Below are positions 1 to 5,384 of a DNA stretch of 5,384 nucleotides, piece by piece (position 1 is the first letter of the stretch; each line of letters begins with the position of its first letter). This stretch comes from Pseudomonadota bacterium (GTDB lineage: Bacteria > Pseudomonadota > Gammaproteobacteria > Burkholderiales > Burkholderiaceae_C). A program made the position numbers and the translations under genes. The stretch covers positions 1-5,384 of the forward strand of contig JAEXBL010000142.1 of assembly GCA_023394015.1 (NCBI GenBank), written 5' to 3'. The notes beneath the pieces were generated by a model. It did not search any database. It was given only the letters and a program-made list of their open reading frames with translations, and was not told where the DNA came from.

Positions 1-30
1 CTGTGGGGCAGTGCGTGCATGCTCATGAGC

Positions 31-87
31 TTCAAGTGTTTGTGGCCTCTCGCGCCCGCCAGGCAAGCGCAAATAGCTATTCAATTT
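31..87 (-). repeat. Degenerate Comamonadaceae-type intergenic hairpin repeat
   Basis: Read on the minus strand, this stretch contains AATAGCTATTTGCGCTTG, then a short loop, then CGGGCGC followed by GAGAGGCC. The arms at 52-58 and 64-70 form a 7-bp stem with a 5-nt loop. On the minus strand two of the pairs are G.U wobbles, whereas the plus-strand equivalents would be C.A mismatches, so the fold is better in RNA transcribed leftward, i.e. in the 3' part of the lipoprotein transcript. The order ATAGCT / GCGCTTG / loop / complement / GAGGCC matches my memory of a short dispersed repeat common between genes in Comamonadaceae; that link is recollection, not a search. There is no U-tract after the stem, so it is not a classical intrinsic terminator. 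Its edge overlaps the last codon and stop of the lipoprotein gene. Boundaries are approximate. Confidence 0.5.
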
Positions 88-335
88 ACAGCTTCCGGCG
101 CCGGCGCGATGCGCTCGCGGACGACGATGCCGCTGGCATCGGGCTCGTCGGGCGGGCCGGACAGCGCGTCGATGCCGGCGCCGATGGCCTTGCCGGTCAG
201 GCTGACGCCGGTGGCGACCACCGCGCCGGTGACCGAGATCGCCGCGCCCGCGGTGGCGCTGGCCACGGCGCAGCCCTGGGCCAGCGCCGCCAGCAGCAGC
301 GCCGCCGCGGCCAGCTTCAGGCGGGTTCGCCTCAT
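81..335 (-). CDS. Small glycine/alanine-rich predicted lipoprotein
   Basis: This is an 84-residue protein of unknown function, predicted to be exported and lipidated. The N-terminus is basic (MRRTRLK), followed by a hydrophobic Ala/Leu run at residues 8-19 and a cysteine at 22 in the context LAQGC. Lipoprotein signal peptidase could cut before Cys22, but the box is imperfect because position -3 is Ala rather than Leu. The mature part is about 63 residues. Residues 30-59 are rich in Gly, Ala, Val and Ser with spaced glycines (30, 37, 43, 48, 52, 54), resembling a glycine-zipper or membrane-associating segment. A short acidic, proline-containing tail follows. The ATG overlaps the TGA of the upstream oxidoreductase (ATGA, 4 bp), implying co-transcription and coupled translation. 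Small lipoproteins of this build are commonly annotated as hypothetical in Burkholderiales. I cannot assign a role, and no partner is evident other than the coupled gene. Confidence 0.8.
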   Translation of the reverse strand: MRRTRLKLAAAALLLAALAQGCAVASATAGAAISVTGAVVATGVSLTGKAIGAGIDALSGPPDEPDASGIVVRERIAPAPEAVN

Positions 336-1357
336 GGCTGGCCGGTCGCCACGCCGCTCTGCTGCACCTGCGCGACGATGTCGAGCGAGCGCAGGCGCAG
401 TGCCGGGTCGTAGATGCCGCAGGTGAAGATCATCTCGTCGCAGCCGGTCTCGGTGGCCAGGGCCTGCAGGCCGCGCTGCACCGTGTCGGGTCCGCCGATC
501 ACGGCGCAGGCCAGGAAGTCGGCAATGCCGGCCTTCTCCTGCACGCTCAGGCGCTCGAAGTAGCCCTCCTGCGGCGGCTGCAGCAGCCCGCGCGCGCCGC
601 GCAGAATGCCCAGCACGCGCTGGAAGATGCTGCCGGCCAGGTAGGTCGCCTCCTCGTCCGTGGGCGCGGCCACCAGCGGCACGCCGATCATGACGTAGGG
701 CTTGTCCAGCTGTGCCGAGGGCTTGAAGGCGCGCCGGTACACCTCGATCGCCTGCAGCAGCATGGCCGGCGCGAAGTGCGAGGCAAAGGCGTAGGGCAGG
801 CCGCGCGCGGCCGCCAGCTGCGCGCTGAACAGGCTGGAGCCCAGCAGCCAGATGGGCACCTCGGTGCCGGCGCCGGGGTTGGCGATCAGCTTCTGGCCGG
901 GCCGGGGCGGGCCCAGCAGCTGCTGCAGCTCGGCCACGTCGCGCGGAAAGTCTTCCACTGTCTCCACGCGGTCGCGGCGCAGCGCGCGCATGGTCATCGG
1001 GTCGGTGCCGGGGGCGCGGCCCAGGCCCAGGTCGATGCGGCCGGGGAACAGCTCGGCCAGGGTGCCGAAGCTCTCGGCCACCGTCAGCGGCGGGTGGTTG
1101 GGCAGCATCACCCCGCCCGAGCCGACGCGGATGCGCTGCGTGCCGCCGGCGATGTGGCCCACCAGCACCGCGGTGGCCGAACTGGCGATGCCCGCCATGT
1201 TGTGGTGCTCGGCCAGCCAGTAGCGGGTAAAGCCCAGCCGCTCGGCGTGCTGCGCGGTCTGCAGCGACACGGCCAGCGCATCGGCCACCGAGCGGCCCTC
1301 GCGCACCGGCACCAGGTCGAGCATCGAAAAGGCGATGTCTTTCAAGGCTTTGGTCAT
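332..1357 (-). CDS. LLM class flavin-dependent oxidoreductase, YhbW-like (luciferase family group 1)
   Basis: This 341-residue protein is a cytoplasmic bacterial-luciferase-like (LLM) oxidoreductase. The family adopts a TIM-barrel fold, typically uses reduced FMN supplied by a reductase, and often acts as a monooxygenase. Segments typical of E. coli YhbW and its relatives run in order: [12 protein letters not shown] near residues 10-21, [10 protein letters not shown] at 45-54, [13 protein letters not shown] at 79-91, and [16 protein letters not shown] at 105-120. A further typical element is IWLLGSS at 169-175. The length is close to that of YhbW (about 335). I chose the ATG at 1357 because homology begins right after it ([11 protein letters not shown]). 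An in-frame extension to 1468 adds 37 unconserved residues and would overlap the divergent gene antisense. The Shine-Dalgarno sequence is weak (AGG about 3 nt upstream). The gene overlaps the downstream lipoprotein gene by 4 bp. The natural substrate is unknown, as for most of this subgroup. Confidence 0.93.
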   Translation of the reverse strand: MTKALKDIAFSMLDLVPVREGRSVADALAVSLQTAQHAERLGFTRYWLAEHHNMAGIASSATAVLVGHIAGGTQRIRVGSGGVMLPNHPPLTVAESFGTLAELFPGRIDLGLGRAPGTDPMTMRALRRDRVETVEDFPRDVAELQQLLGPPRPGQKLIANPGAGTEVPIWLLGSSLFSAQLAAARGLPYAFASHFAPAMLLQAIEVYRRAFKPSAQLDKPYVMIGVPLVAAPTDEEATYLAGSIFQRVLGILRGARGLLQPPQEGYFERLSVQEKAGIADFLACAVIGGPDTVQRGLQALATETGCDEMIFTCGIYDPALRLRSLDIVAQVQQSGVATGQP

Positions 1358-1445
1358 GCGCCTATTCTGCGACGGATCGGCCCGCGCATACCCGCACGTG
1401 CATGCCGATAAGATGGCGCCGCCTCCGCTGCCCGTTGCGCCCGCC
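1358..1445. promoter_or_regulatory. Divergent intergenic region, probable back-to-back promoters
   Basis: These 88 bp lie between the divergent starts of the flavin oxidoreductase and the M14 hydrolase, so promoters for both should be here or just inside the coding ends. Visible signals are weak. A plus-strand TAAGAT (1409-1414) matches a -10 box at 4 of 6 positions but has no good -35. A minus-strand CAGAAT (1364-1369 as complement) lies so close to the oxidoreductase ATG that it would give a leaderless message. The perfect 8-bp palindrome GCACGTGC (1394-1401) overlaps GCATGC (1400-1405) and could be an operator half or chance. The assignment rests mainly on gene orientation. Confidence 0.35.
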
Positions 1446-2399
1446 ATGATTCGATCCGCTCCCATCATTGAAGTGCTGCCTCGCGACCTGTCGGCCTACC
1501 GGCAGGGCAACACCGGCATCGACTACGTGCACCGCTTCGATTCCGGCCGGCCGGGCCCGCACGTGCTGGTCAATGCCCTCACGCACGGCAACGAGATCTG
1601 CGGCAGGGTGGCGGCCACGCACCTGCTCGACAGCGGGGTGCGGCCGCAGATCGGCACGCTGACGGTGAGCCTGGCGCACGTGGAGGCCTACGCTGCCTTC
1701 CGCCAGCACGAACCCTTTGCCAACCGGCAACTGGTGCACAACCTCAACCGCATCTGGTCCGACGAATGGCTGGACGGCCCGGAGAGCAGCCCCGAGCTGC
1801 GCCGCGCGCGCGAGCTGCGGCCGGTGGTGGCGGCGGCCGACCACATCCTCGACATCCACTCCACCAGCCAGCCGGTGCAGCCGTTCTGGGTGTATCCCGA
1901 CTTCGCGCGCAACGCGCAGGCGGCGCGGGCGCTGGGCGCGCGCGGCCGGGTGGGCGTGCACCTGGTGATGCCCAGCGGCCTGGGCAGCGGCACACCGCTG
2001 ATCCAGCACGGCCGCCACGGCCAGCCGGACGGCCGCGGCGTGGCCCTGGTGGTGGAGTGCGGCCAGCACTTCCTGCAGGCCACGGCCGAGGTGGCCACGG
2101 CGGTGGCGCTGGACTTTCTGGCGCACTTCGGTCTGATCGAGCGGCCGGCTGACGACCCCCCGCCCGCGCCACCCCAGCGCCGCTTCGCGCTGCTGCAGAC
2201 CTGCATGGTGCGCACGGCCGATTTCCGCTTCGTGCGGCCGCTGATCGGCTTCGAGACCTTCGCCCAGGGCGAGCTGATCGCCACCGACGGCGACGCCGGC
2301 GAGATCCGCGCGCCCTGCGACGACTGCACCGTGTTCATGCCCACGCTGCAGCCGGTGGTGGGCCGCGAGGCGGTGTACCTGACGCGGCTGCTGGATTGA
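1446..2399 (+). CDS. Succinylglutamate desuccinylase/aspartoacylase family (M14) zinc hydrolase
   Basis: This 317-residue protein belongs to the AstE/AspA branch of M14 metallocarboxypeptidase-like enzymes, which hydrolyse the amide bond of N-acyl amino acids or related compounds. The catalytic set is visible. The zinc ligands are His47 and Glu50 in THGNE and His138 in LDIHSTS. Asn101-Arg102 in the LNRIW motif match the substrate-binding Asn-Arg of aspartoacylase. Glu204 in LVVECGQ is at the position of the catalytic glutamate. A C-terminal beta-rich domain follows from about residue 245, with a CDDC sequence at 291-294. The length fits the family. Start choice: the ATG at 1446 sits just before the conserved region. 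An ATG at 1413 would add 11 residues ([11 protein letters not shown]) and cannot be excluded, and neither start has a strong Shine-Dalgarno sequence. No ast-operon neighbours are present, so the true substrate is undetermined and astE or aspA would be an over-call. Confidence 0.9.
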   Translation: MIRSAPIIEVLPRDLSAYRQGNTGIDYVHRFDSGRPGPHVLVNALTHGNEICGRVAATHLLDSGVRPQIGTLTVSLAHVEAYAAFRQHEPFANRQLVHNLNRIWSDEWLDGPESSPELRRARELRPVVAAADHILDIHSTSQPVQPFWVYPDFARNAQAARALGARGRVGVHLVMPSGLGSGTPLIQHGRHGQPDGRGVALVVECGQHFLQATAEVATAVALDFLAHFGLIERPADDPPPAPPQRRFALLQTCMVRTADFRFVRPLIGFETFAQGELIATDGDAGEIRAPCDDCTVFMPTLQPVVGREAVYLTRLLD

Positions 2400-2431
2400 G
2401 CATTGATACCGAATCGCCATCAGCGATGTAG

Positions 2432-2445
2432 AGACCTCTGGGTCT
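2432..2445 (+). repeat. Small hairpin inside the left part of the element
   Basis: AGACC (2432-2436) pairs with GGTCT (2441-2445) around a TCTG loop, and a G.U pair can extend the stem by one. It lies 33 bases after the M14 stop codon but has no T-run behind it, so it is at most a weak transcript-end structure. Confidence 0.3.
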
Positions 2446-2458
2446 TGGCGGCGTTGTC

Positions 2459-2554
2459 TTCACCGCAGAGACGCAGAGAACGCAGAGCACACGCAGAGAA
2501 AGAATGCAGTTTTTACTATGCGAACCTCGGCGCCCTCTGCGTCTCTGCGGTGAA
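2459..2554. repeat. 20-bp perfect inverted repeat with CGCAGAG units
   Basis: The left arm 2459-2478 (TTCACCGCAGAG, then ACGCAGAG) is the exact reverse complement of 2535-2554 (CTCTGCGT, then CTCTGCGGTGAA), with 56 nt between. The left side carries four near-identical 8-mers: CCGCAGAG at 2463-2470, and ACGCAGAG at 2471-2478, 2480-2487 and 2491-2498. The right side has two complementary copies. The transcript of either strand could form a long stem. I recall CGCAGAG-type palindromes with this sequence style occurring between genes in many unrelated environmental bacteria; that is memory, not a search. Confidence 0.85.
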
Positions 2555-2640
2555 TGGTTTTATTTCTTTGATGACAACTTGGTATGAATCGGCTGTTACC
2601 GTCTGCCCGACCAGGCGCTGACAGCTTTTGAAAAGATAGC

Positions 2641-2646
2641 GAGGAG
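2641..2646 (+). promoter_or_regulatory. Shine-Dalgarno for the AhpD-like gene
   Basis: GAGGAG ends 6 nt before the ATG at 2653. It is the clearest ribosome binding site in the window and fixes the start of the downstream gene. Confidence 0.8.
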
Positions 2647-2652
2647 TTTGGG

Positions 2653-3078
2653 ATGTCCACCGTCGCCCCCATCGATGAAGCGGCCTGCGGGCCGCGCGTG
2701 CAGGCCGTGTTCGCCGACATCCGCGCCACGCGCGGCTCGGACTTCATCAACAACTTCTGGCGCTACCTGGCCTTCGACGAGGCGCTGCTCGAAGCCACCT
2801 GGGCCGAGGTCAAGCGCGTCATGGCCGCGCCCTCGGCGCTCGACCCGCTGACCAAGGAGATGCTCTACATCGCCGTGTCGGTGGCCAACGGCTGCGGCTA
2901 CTGCGTGCATTCGCACACCGGCGCCGCGCGCGCCAAGGGCATGACGGCGGCGCAGCACGCCGAGCTGCTGTCCGTCGTCGCACTGGCGGGCAAGACCAAC
3001 CACCTGGTGACCGCGCTGCAGGTGCCGGTGGATGGCGTGTTCGACCAGGAGGCAGCGGCGCCTGCGCGGCAAAGCTGA
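2653..3078 (+). CDS. Carboxymuconolactone decarboxylase family protein, AhpD-like
   Basis: This 141-residue, all-helical, probably cytoplasmic protein belongs to the CMD/AhpD superfamily, whose redox members act as thiol-disulfide peroxidases or peroxidase reductants. The AhpD core signature is complete. Glu69 lies 12 residues before Cys81, then Cys81-Gly-Tyr-Cys84 and His88, the same spacing as Glu118, Cys130, Cys133 and His137 of mycobacterial AhpD. This favours a redox role over true carboxymuconolactone decarboxylation, whose enzymes lack the CxxC pair. One CMD domain spans roughly residues 35-120. The start is fixed by GAGGAG 6 nt upstream. The gene follows the inverted-repeat element by 63 bp and has no AhpC, lipoamide or aromatic-catabolism genes beside it, so the physiological electron donor and substrate are unknown. 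Upstream, the best promoter-like signal lies inside the right end of the repeat element. Confidence 0.92.
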   Translation: MSTVAPIDEAACGPRVQAVFADIRATRGSDFINNFWRYLAFDEALLEATWAEVKRVMAAPSALDPLTKEMLYIAVSVANGCGYCVHSHTGAARAKGMTAAQHAELLSVVALAGKTNHLVTALQVPVDGVFDQEAAAPARQS

Positions 3079-3090
3079 CTTTTTCACGCC

Positions 3091-3134
3091 CGCCGACGCC
3101 GGGTCATCGGCGCTGCAGCGCTAGGCGCTATAAA
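3091..3134 (+). promoter_or_regulatory. GCGC palindromes and TATAAA box before the DUF1631 gene
   Basis: The 120-bp gap after the AhpD-like gene holds several overlapping dyads. CGCCGA (3091-3096) pairs with TCGGCG (3107-3112) across a 10-nt loop. GCGCTGCAGCGC (3110-3121) is a perfect 12-bp palindrome. AGCGC-TAG-GCGCT (3117-3129) is another dyad. TATAAA at 3129-3134 matches a -10 box at 5 of 6 positions, but the sequence 17 bp upstream (ATCGGC, inside the palindrome) is a poor -35. The arrangement could be a factor-dependent promoter with an operator, or a transcript-end hairpin for the upstream gene. No T-run follows, so a simple intrinsic terminator is unlikely. Confidence 0.35.
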
Positions 3135-3198
3135 GTCGAGCCAAGTCCGCCTCTCCGCCGCGCGTGTTGCGGTGGAGGCTGCGGCCCCACCGTCCACC

Positions 3199-5384
3199 AT
3201 GCCCAACGCCCATATCCACAGCCCGCTGGTCAAACGCGCCCGACAGGAAGCCGTGTTCCTGTCGTCGTCGATGATGGACCGCTGCATCGCCGCGACCATC
3301 GACGCGCTGGAGGCGGCTGAGCGCCACACCCGCTCGATCGCCGTGCGGCTGGAGTTGGGTGAAGCCTGGGTCGGGCTGGCCAAGCGCCGTGCCGCGCTGC
3401 GGGGGGCGTTTCCGGCCCTGCTGGACGAGGCCGTGGGCCGCGCCCTCGATGCGATCGGCGACGTCAGCGTGCTGCCGGCGCGCGAGATCCTGTCCGAGGA
3501 TGAGTTGACGCTGATCGAGGACGCCGAGGTGTCGCGCTTCGTCGAGGCCTCGCGCCTGCAGCAGACGGTGATGCCGGTGATCGAGGAGGCGCTGACGCAG
3601 CTCGATTCGCTGATGAGCTCGGCGCTGGGCCTGCCGGTGGTGCGGGCCGACCTGAACCCGCTGCGCCCCGACGTGCTGTGCGGCACGCTGCTGGAACTGC
3701 TGCAGGCGCAGACCGAATCGCCCGAGGTGCATTCGCACTGGGTGCGCCACATCGCCAAGCCCTTTGGGTCAGAGCTGAAGAAGCTGTATGAGGGCGTGGC
3801 CGCGATGCTGGAAGAGCAGGGCGTCGAAGAGGCCCGCTACCGCCTGAAGCTGAGCGAGGGCGGGCCCATGCCTTCCGCCGCCGCGGGGGGCGCCGTGCAG
3901 GGCGGCGGCAGCGGGGGCGCTGGCTGGGCTGGTGGCGTGGCGCTGCCGGGTGAGCTACCGCCGGATCCCGAGCAGTTGCGCTACCGCCGCGGCGTGCTGC
4001 CCAGCATGGACGAGCTGGCGCAGGCGCGGCCGGCCGTGCCGCGTGCGCTGGTGCGCGACTTCCTGTACCAGCCGCAGTGGGTGAGCCAGCACGACGAGCC
4101 CCTGCCCCCCGCCTATTACGAGGCGGTGCAGGCGCAGGCAGCGGCGCTCATGCAGGCGCCGGTGCAACTGTACGACGAGGCCACGGCGGCGCGCACCCGC
4201 GCGCGTGCGCGGGCCCTCAGCGTGGTCGACCGCCCGGCGCGCAGCGTGGCGCTGGATGCGCCGCTGCCCGAGGCCGAATGGGGCGAAGCCGCATCGGCCC
4301 AGGCGCGCACGCGCACCCTGATGGAACTCAAGGGCCAGGCCACGCACGTGCGACAGGCCATCGGCCTGGACGCGGTGCGCATGTTGGTGGAGCAGGTGGC
4401 CGACGACCAGCGCGTACTGGCGCCGGTGCGCGAGGCTTTCGTGGCCATGGAGCCGGCCCTGCTGCGCATGGCCATGGCCGATCCGCGCTTCTTCGGCGAC
4501 GACCACCACCCGGCGCGGCGCTTGATCGAAGGCGTGGCGCAGCGCAGCTTTCACTACAACGACGAATACGGCGAGGACTTCGAGCAGTTCATGGCGCCCG
4601 TGCGCCAGGCGGTGCGCGAACTGAACGCGCTGCCCGAGGCCCAGCCCGAGGACTTTGCCACGCGCCTGCAGGCCATCGAGCAGGACTGGCAGCGCCAGGA
4701 CGAGGCCGAGCAGGACGCCCAGGACCAGGGCCTGCGCTCGATGCACTTCGCGCAGGAGCGGCAGGCGCTGGCCGACAGGATCGCCTGGGAATTCAGCCTG
4801 CGCTCCGACCTCGACGGCGTGCCGGCCGTGGTGGCCGACTTCCTGTTCCAGGACTGGTCGCTGGTGATCGCCCACGCCCAGCTGACCGACGAGCGCAGCC
4901 AGCTCGACCCTGGCGGCTATCTGGCGGTGGTCAGCGACCTGCTGTGGAGCGTCAAGCGCGAGGCGGCGCTGCGCCAGCCGGCGCGGCTGTTCGAGGTGGT
5001 GCCGACCATCGTGCGCACGCTGCGCCGCGGCCTGGACATGCTGGGCAAGGAGCCGGTCGAAACCAAGGCCTTCTTCGATGCGCTGATGCGCTACCACGAC
5101 CCGGTGCTGCGCCTGCGCCGCCTGCGCAGTGCGCGCGATGCCGAGGCCTCGGGCCTGGCGCCGTTGAGCGACGAATCCGCCCTGATGGCGCTGGAGACCG
5201 ACCCGGTGCCGCTGGAGCGGCCCAAGCCGCGCGCCGCCGAGCAGCCTTGGCTGGGCCGCCACGAACTGGCCGCGGCCGGCTTCGAGCCCGAGCCGGAAAC
5301 CGAGCTGGCGTCCTTGACCGACTATGCGGTGCTGGACGCTGACCCGGCCGTGTGGGGGGACCGCGCCGCGGCCGCCGGCTTTGG
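3199..5384 (+). CDS. DUF1631 family protein, C-terminus beyond window
   Basis: The reading frame is open from the ATG at 3199 (MPNAHIHSPLVKRAR) to the right edge, 728 complete codons without a stop, so the gene is partial at its 3' end. I recognise it as DUF1631, a large, mostly helical family of unknown function found in Beta- and Gammaproteobacteria. Supporting segments are HSHWVRHIAKPFG at 178-190, FLYQPQW at 288-294, DPRFFGDDHHPARRLIE at 428-444, VVADFLFQDWSLVIAHAQL at 544-562, and LLWSVKREAAL at 581-591. A Gly/Ala-rich linker (about 221-251) divides an N-terminal helical part from the conserved body. A Pro/Glu-rich stretch follows about residue 670, suggesting a disordered tail or linker. 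There is no signal peptide or transmembrane helix, so it is probably cytoplasmic. No good Shine-Dalgarno precedes the ATG, and an in-frame GTG at 3172 is a possible earlier start. No enzymatic motif is visible. Confidence 0.88.
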   Translation, partial: MPNAHIHSPLVKRARQEAVFLSSSMMDRCIAATIDALEAAERHTRSIAVRLELGEAWVGLAKRRAALRGAFPALLDEAVGRALDAIGDVSVLPAREILSEDELTLIEDAEVSRFVEASRLQQTVMPVIEEALTQLDSLMSSALGLPVVRADLNPLRPDVLCGTLLELLQAQTESPEVHSHWVRHIAKPFGSELKKLYEGVAAMLEEQGVEEARYRLKLSEGGPMPSAAAGGAVQGGGSGGAGWAGGVALPGELPPDPEQLRYRRGVLPSMDELAQARPAVPRALVRDFLYQPQWVSQHDEPLPPAYYEAVQAQAAALMQAPVQLYDEATAARTRARARALSVVDRPARSVALDAPLPEAEWGEAASAQARTRTLMELKGQATHVRQAIGLDAVRMLVEQVADDQRVLAPVREAFVAMEPALLRMAMADPRFFGDDHHPARRLIEGVAQRSFHYNDEYGEDFEQFMAPVRQAVRELNALPEAQPEDFATRLQAIEQDWQRQDEAEQDAQDQGLRSMHFAQERQALADRIAWEFSLRSDLDGVPAVVADFLFQDWSLVIAHAQLTDERSQLDPGGYLAVVSDLLWSVKREAALRQPARLFEVVPTIVRTLRRGLDMLGKEPVETKAFFDALMRYHDPVLRLRRLRSARDAEASGLAPLSDESALMALETDPVPLERPKPRAAEQPWLGRHELAAAGFEPEPETELASLTDYAVLDADPAVWGDRAAAAGF

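Larger units (their letters stand above)
2402..2589. mobile_element. MITE-like nested inverted-repeat element
   Basis: A 188-bp non-coding element starts three bases after the M14 stop codon. The outer ends form a degenerate terminal inverted repeat: 2402-2422 against the complement of 2569-2589 matches at 16 of 21 positions, including ATACC and CATCA blocks, and the five mismatches are mostly transitions. Inside lies a perfect 20-bp inverted repeat (2459-2478 with 2535-2554). The right inner flank is AT-rich (TGGTTTTATTTCTTTG), unlike the surrounding genes. No open reading frame inside resembles a protein; the short frames read like the low-complexity translations such repeats produce. No clear target-site duplication is visible at 2399-2401 versus 2590-2592. 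I infer a non-autonomous, transposase-mobilised repeat. Alternatives are an mRNA 3' structure or a REP/BIME-like palindrome. Confidence 0.6.

Noticed and set aside
21..30. Perfect palindrome GCTCATGAGC near the left edge
   Set aside because: It is real, but a 10-bp palindrome alone at the window edge, with no visible gene or promoter to relate it to, is not enough to call an operator.
1362..2420. 352-codon minus-strand open frame opposite the M14 hydrolase
   Set aside because: It is a low-complexity His/Arg/Ala-rich translation without motifs. The opposite strand has an intact catalytic set.
2459..2554. CRISPR array
   Set aside because: The CGCAGAG units are only 8 bp long with no spacers of constant length, and the region is an inverted repeat rather than direct repeats with spacers.
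2459..2554. Intrinsic terminator for the M14 gene
   Set aside because: The stem has a 56-nt loop and is followed by GAATGGTTTTATTTC rather than a T-run abutting the stem. Some effect on the transcript end remains possible.
2618..2640. Promoter CTGACA ... GATAGC before the AhpD-like gene
   Set aside because: CTGACA is a good -35 match, but the only -10-like sequence is 11 bp away, far from the needed 16-18 bp.
2403..2753. Short open frames on both strands across the inverted-repeat element
   Set aside because: Their sequences follow directly from the CGCAGAG repeats (for example SAFSASLR), have no ribosome binding site, and one runs into the AhpD-like gene antisense.
3084..3758. Minus-strand open frames opposite the start of the DUF1631 gene
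   Set aside because: Ser/Arg/Ala-rich translations with no family resemblance. They overlap the well-supported plus-strand frame.
3955..5262. 435-codon minus-strand open frame opposite the DUF1631 gene
   Set aside because: Its translation is rich in Arg, His, Gln and Gly with no domain-like order, typical of the antisense of a high-GC gene. The plus-strand frame carries recognisable family motifs.
4077..5342. 421-codon plus-strand open frame in another phase of the DUF1631 gene
   Set aside because: Its composition is almost wholly Gly, Ala, Arg and Pro, which marks it as a shadow of the real frame.

Overview
The window is very GC-rich, with strong G/C preference at third codon positions. 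It looks like chromosomal DNA of a Betaproteobacterium, most likely Burkholderiales/Comamonadaceae. Three things support this: the DUF1631-type protein on the right, the YhbW-like flavin monooxygenase on the left, and a short hairpin repeat at the left edge that resembles a dispersed intergenic repeat I associate with Comamonadaceae. The placement is from memory and was not tested by a search.

Layout, left to right. (a) Positions 1-80 are non-coding and hold a degenerate hairpin repeat that runs into the end of the first gene. (b) A minus-strand pair follows: a YhbW-like LLM-class flavin oxidoreductase (332-1357) and, overlapping it by an ATGA junction, a small predicted lipoprotein (81-335). 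(c) An 88-bp divergent intergenic region (1358-1445) separates this pair from plus-strand genes. (d) A stand-alone succinylglutamate desuccinylase/aspartoacylase-type (M14) zinc hydrolase occupies 1446-2399. (e) A 253-bp gap follows, mostly filled by a nested inverted-repeat element (about 2402-2589) that starts three bases after the M14 stop codon. (f) An AhpD-like carboxymuconolactone decarboxylase family protein (2653-3078) has a good ribosome binding site. (g) A 120-bp gap carries GCGC palindromes and a TATAAA box. (h) A long DUF1631 family gene starts at 3199 and runs off the right edge.

The genes do not form a recognisable pathway. The oxidoreductase and lipoprotein are probably co-transcribed and translationally coupled. 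The M14 hydrolase has no arginine-succinyltransferase (ast) neighbours, and the AhpD-like protein has no AhpC neighbour, so the substrates of both remain open. I see no phage, plasmid, CRISPR, toxin-antitoxin, defence or biosynthetic genes, and no tRNA or rRNA.

The most unusual feature is the 2402-2589 element. It has a 20-bp perfect inverted repeat built from repeated CGCAGAG units, nested inside a degenerate terminal inverted repeat. This architecture fits a non-autonomous, MITE-like mobile repeat. The rest is ordinary accessory or housekeeping chromosome.
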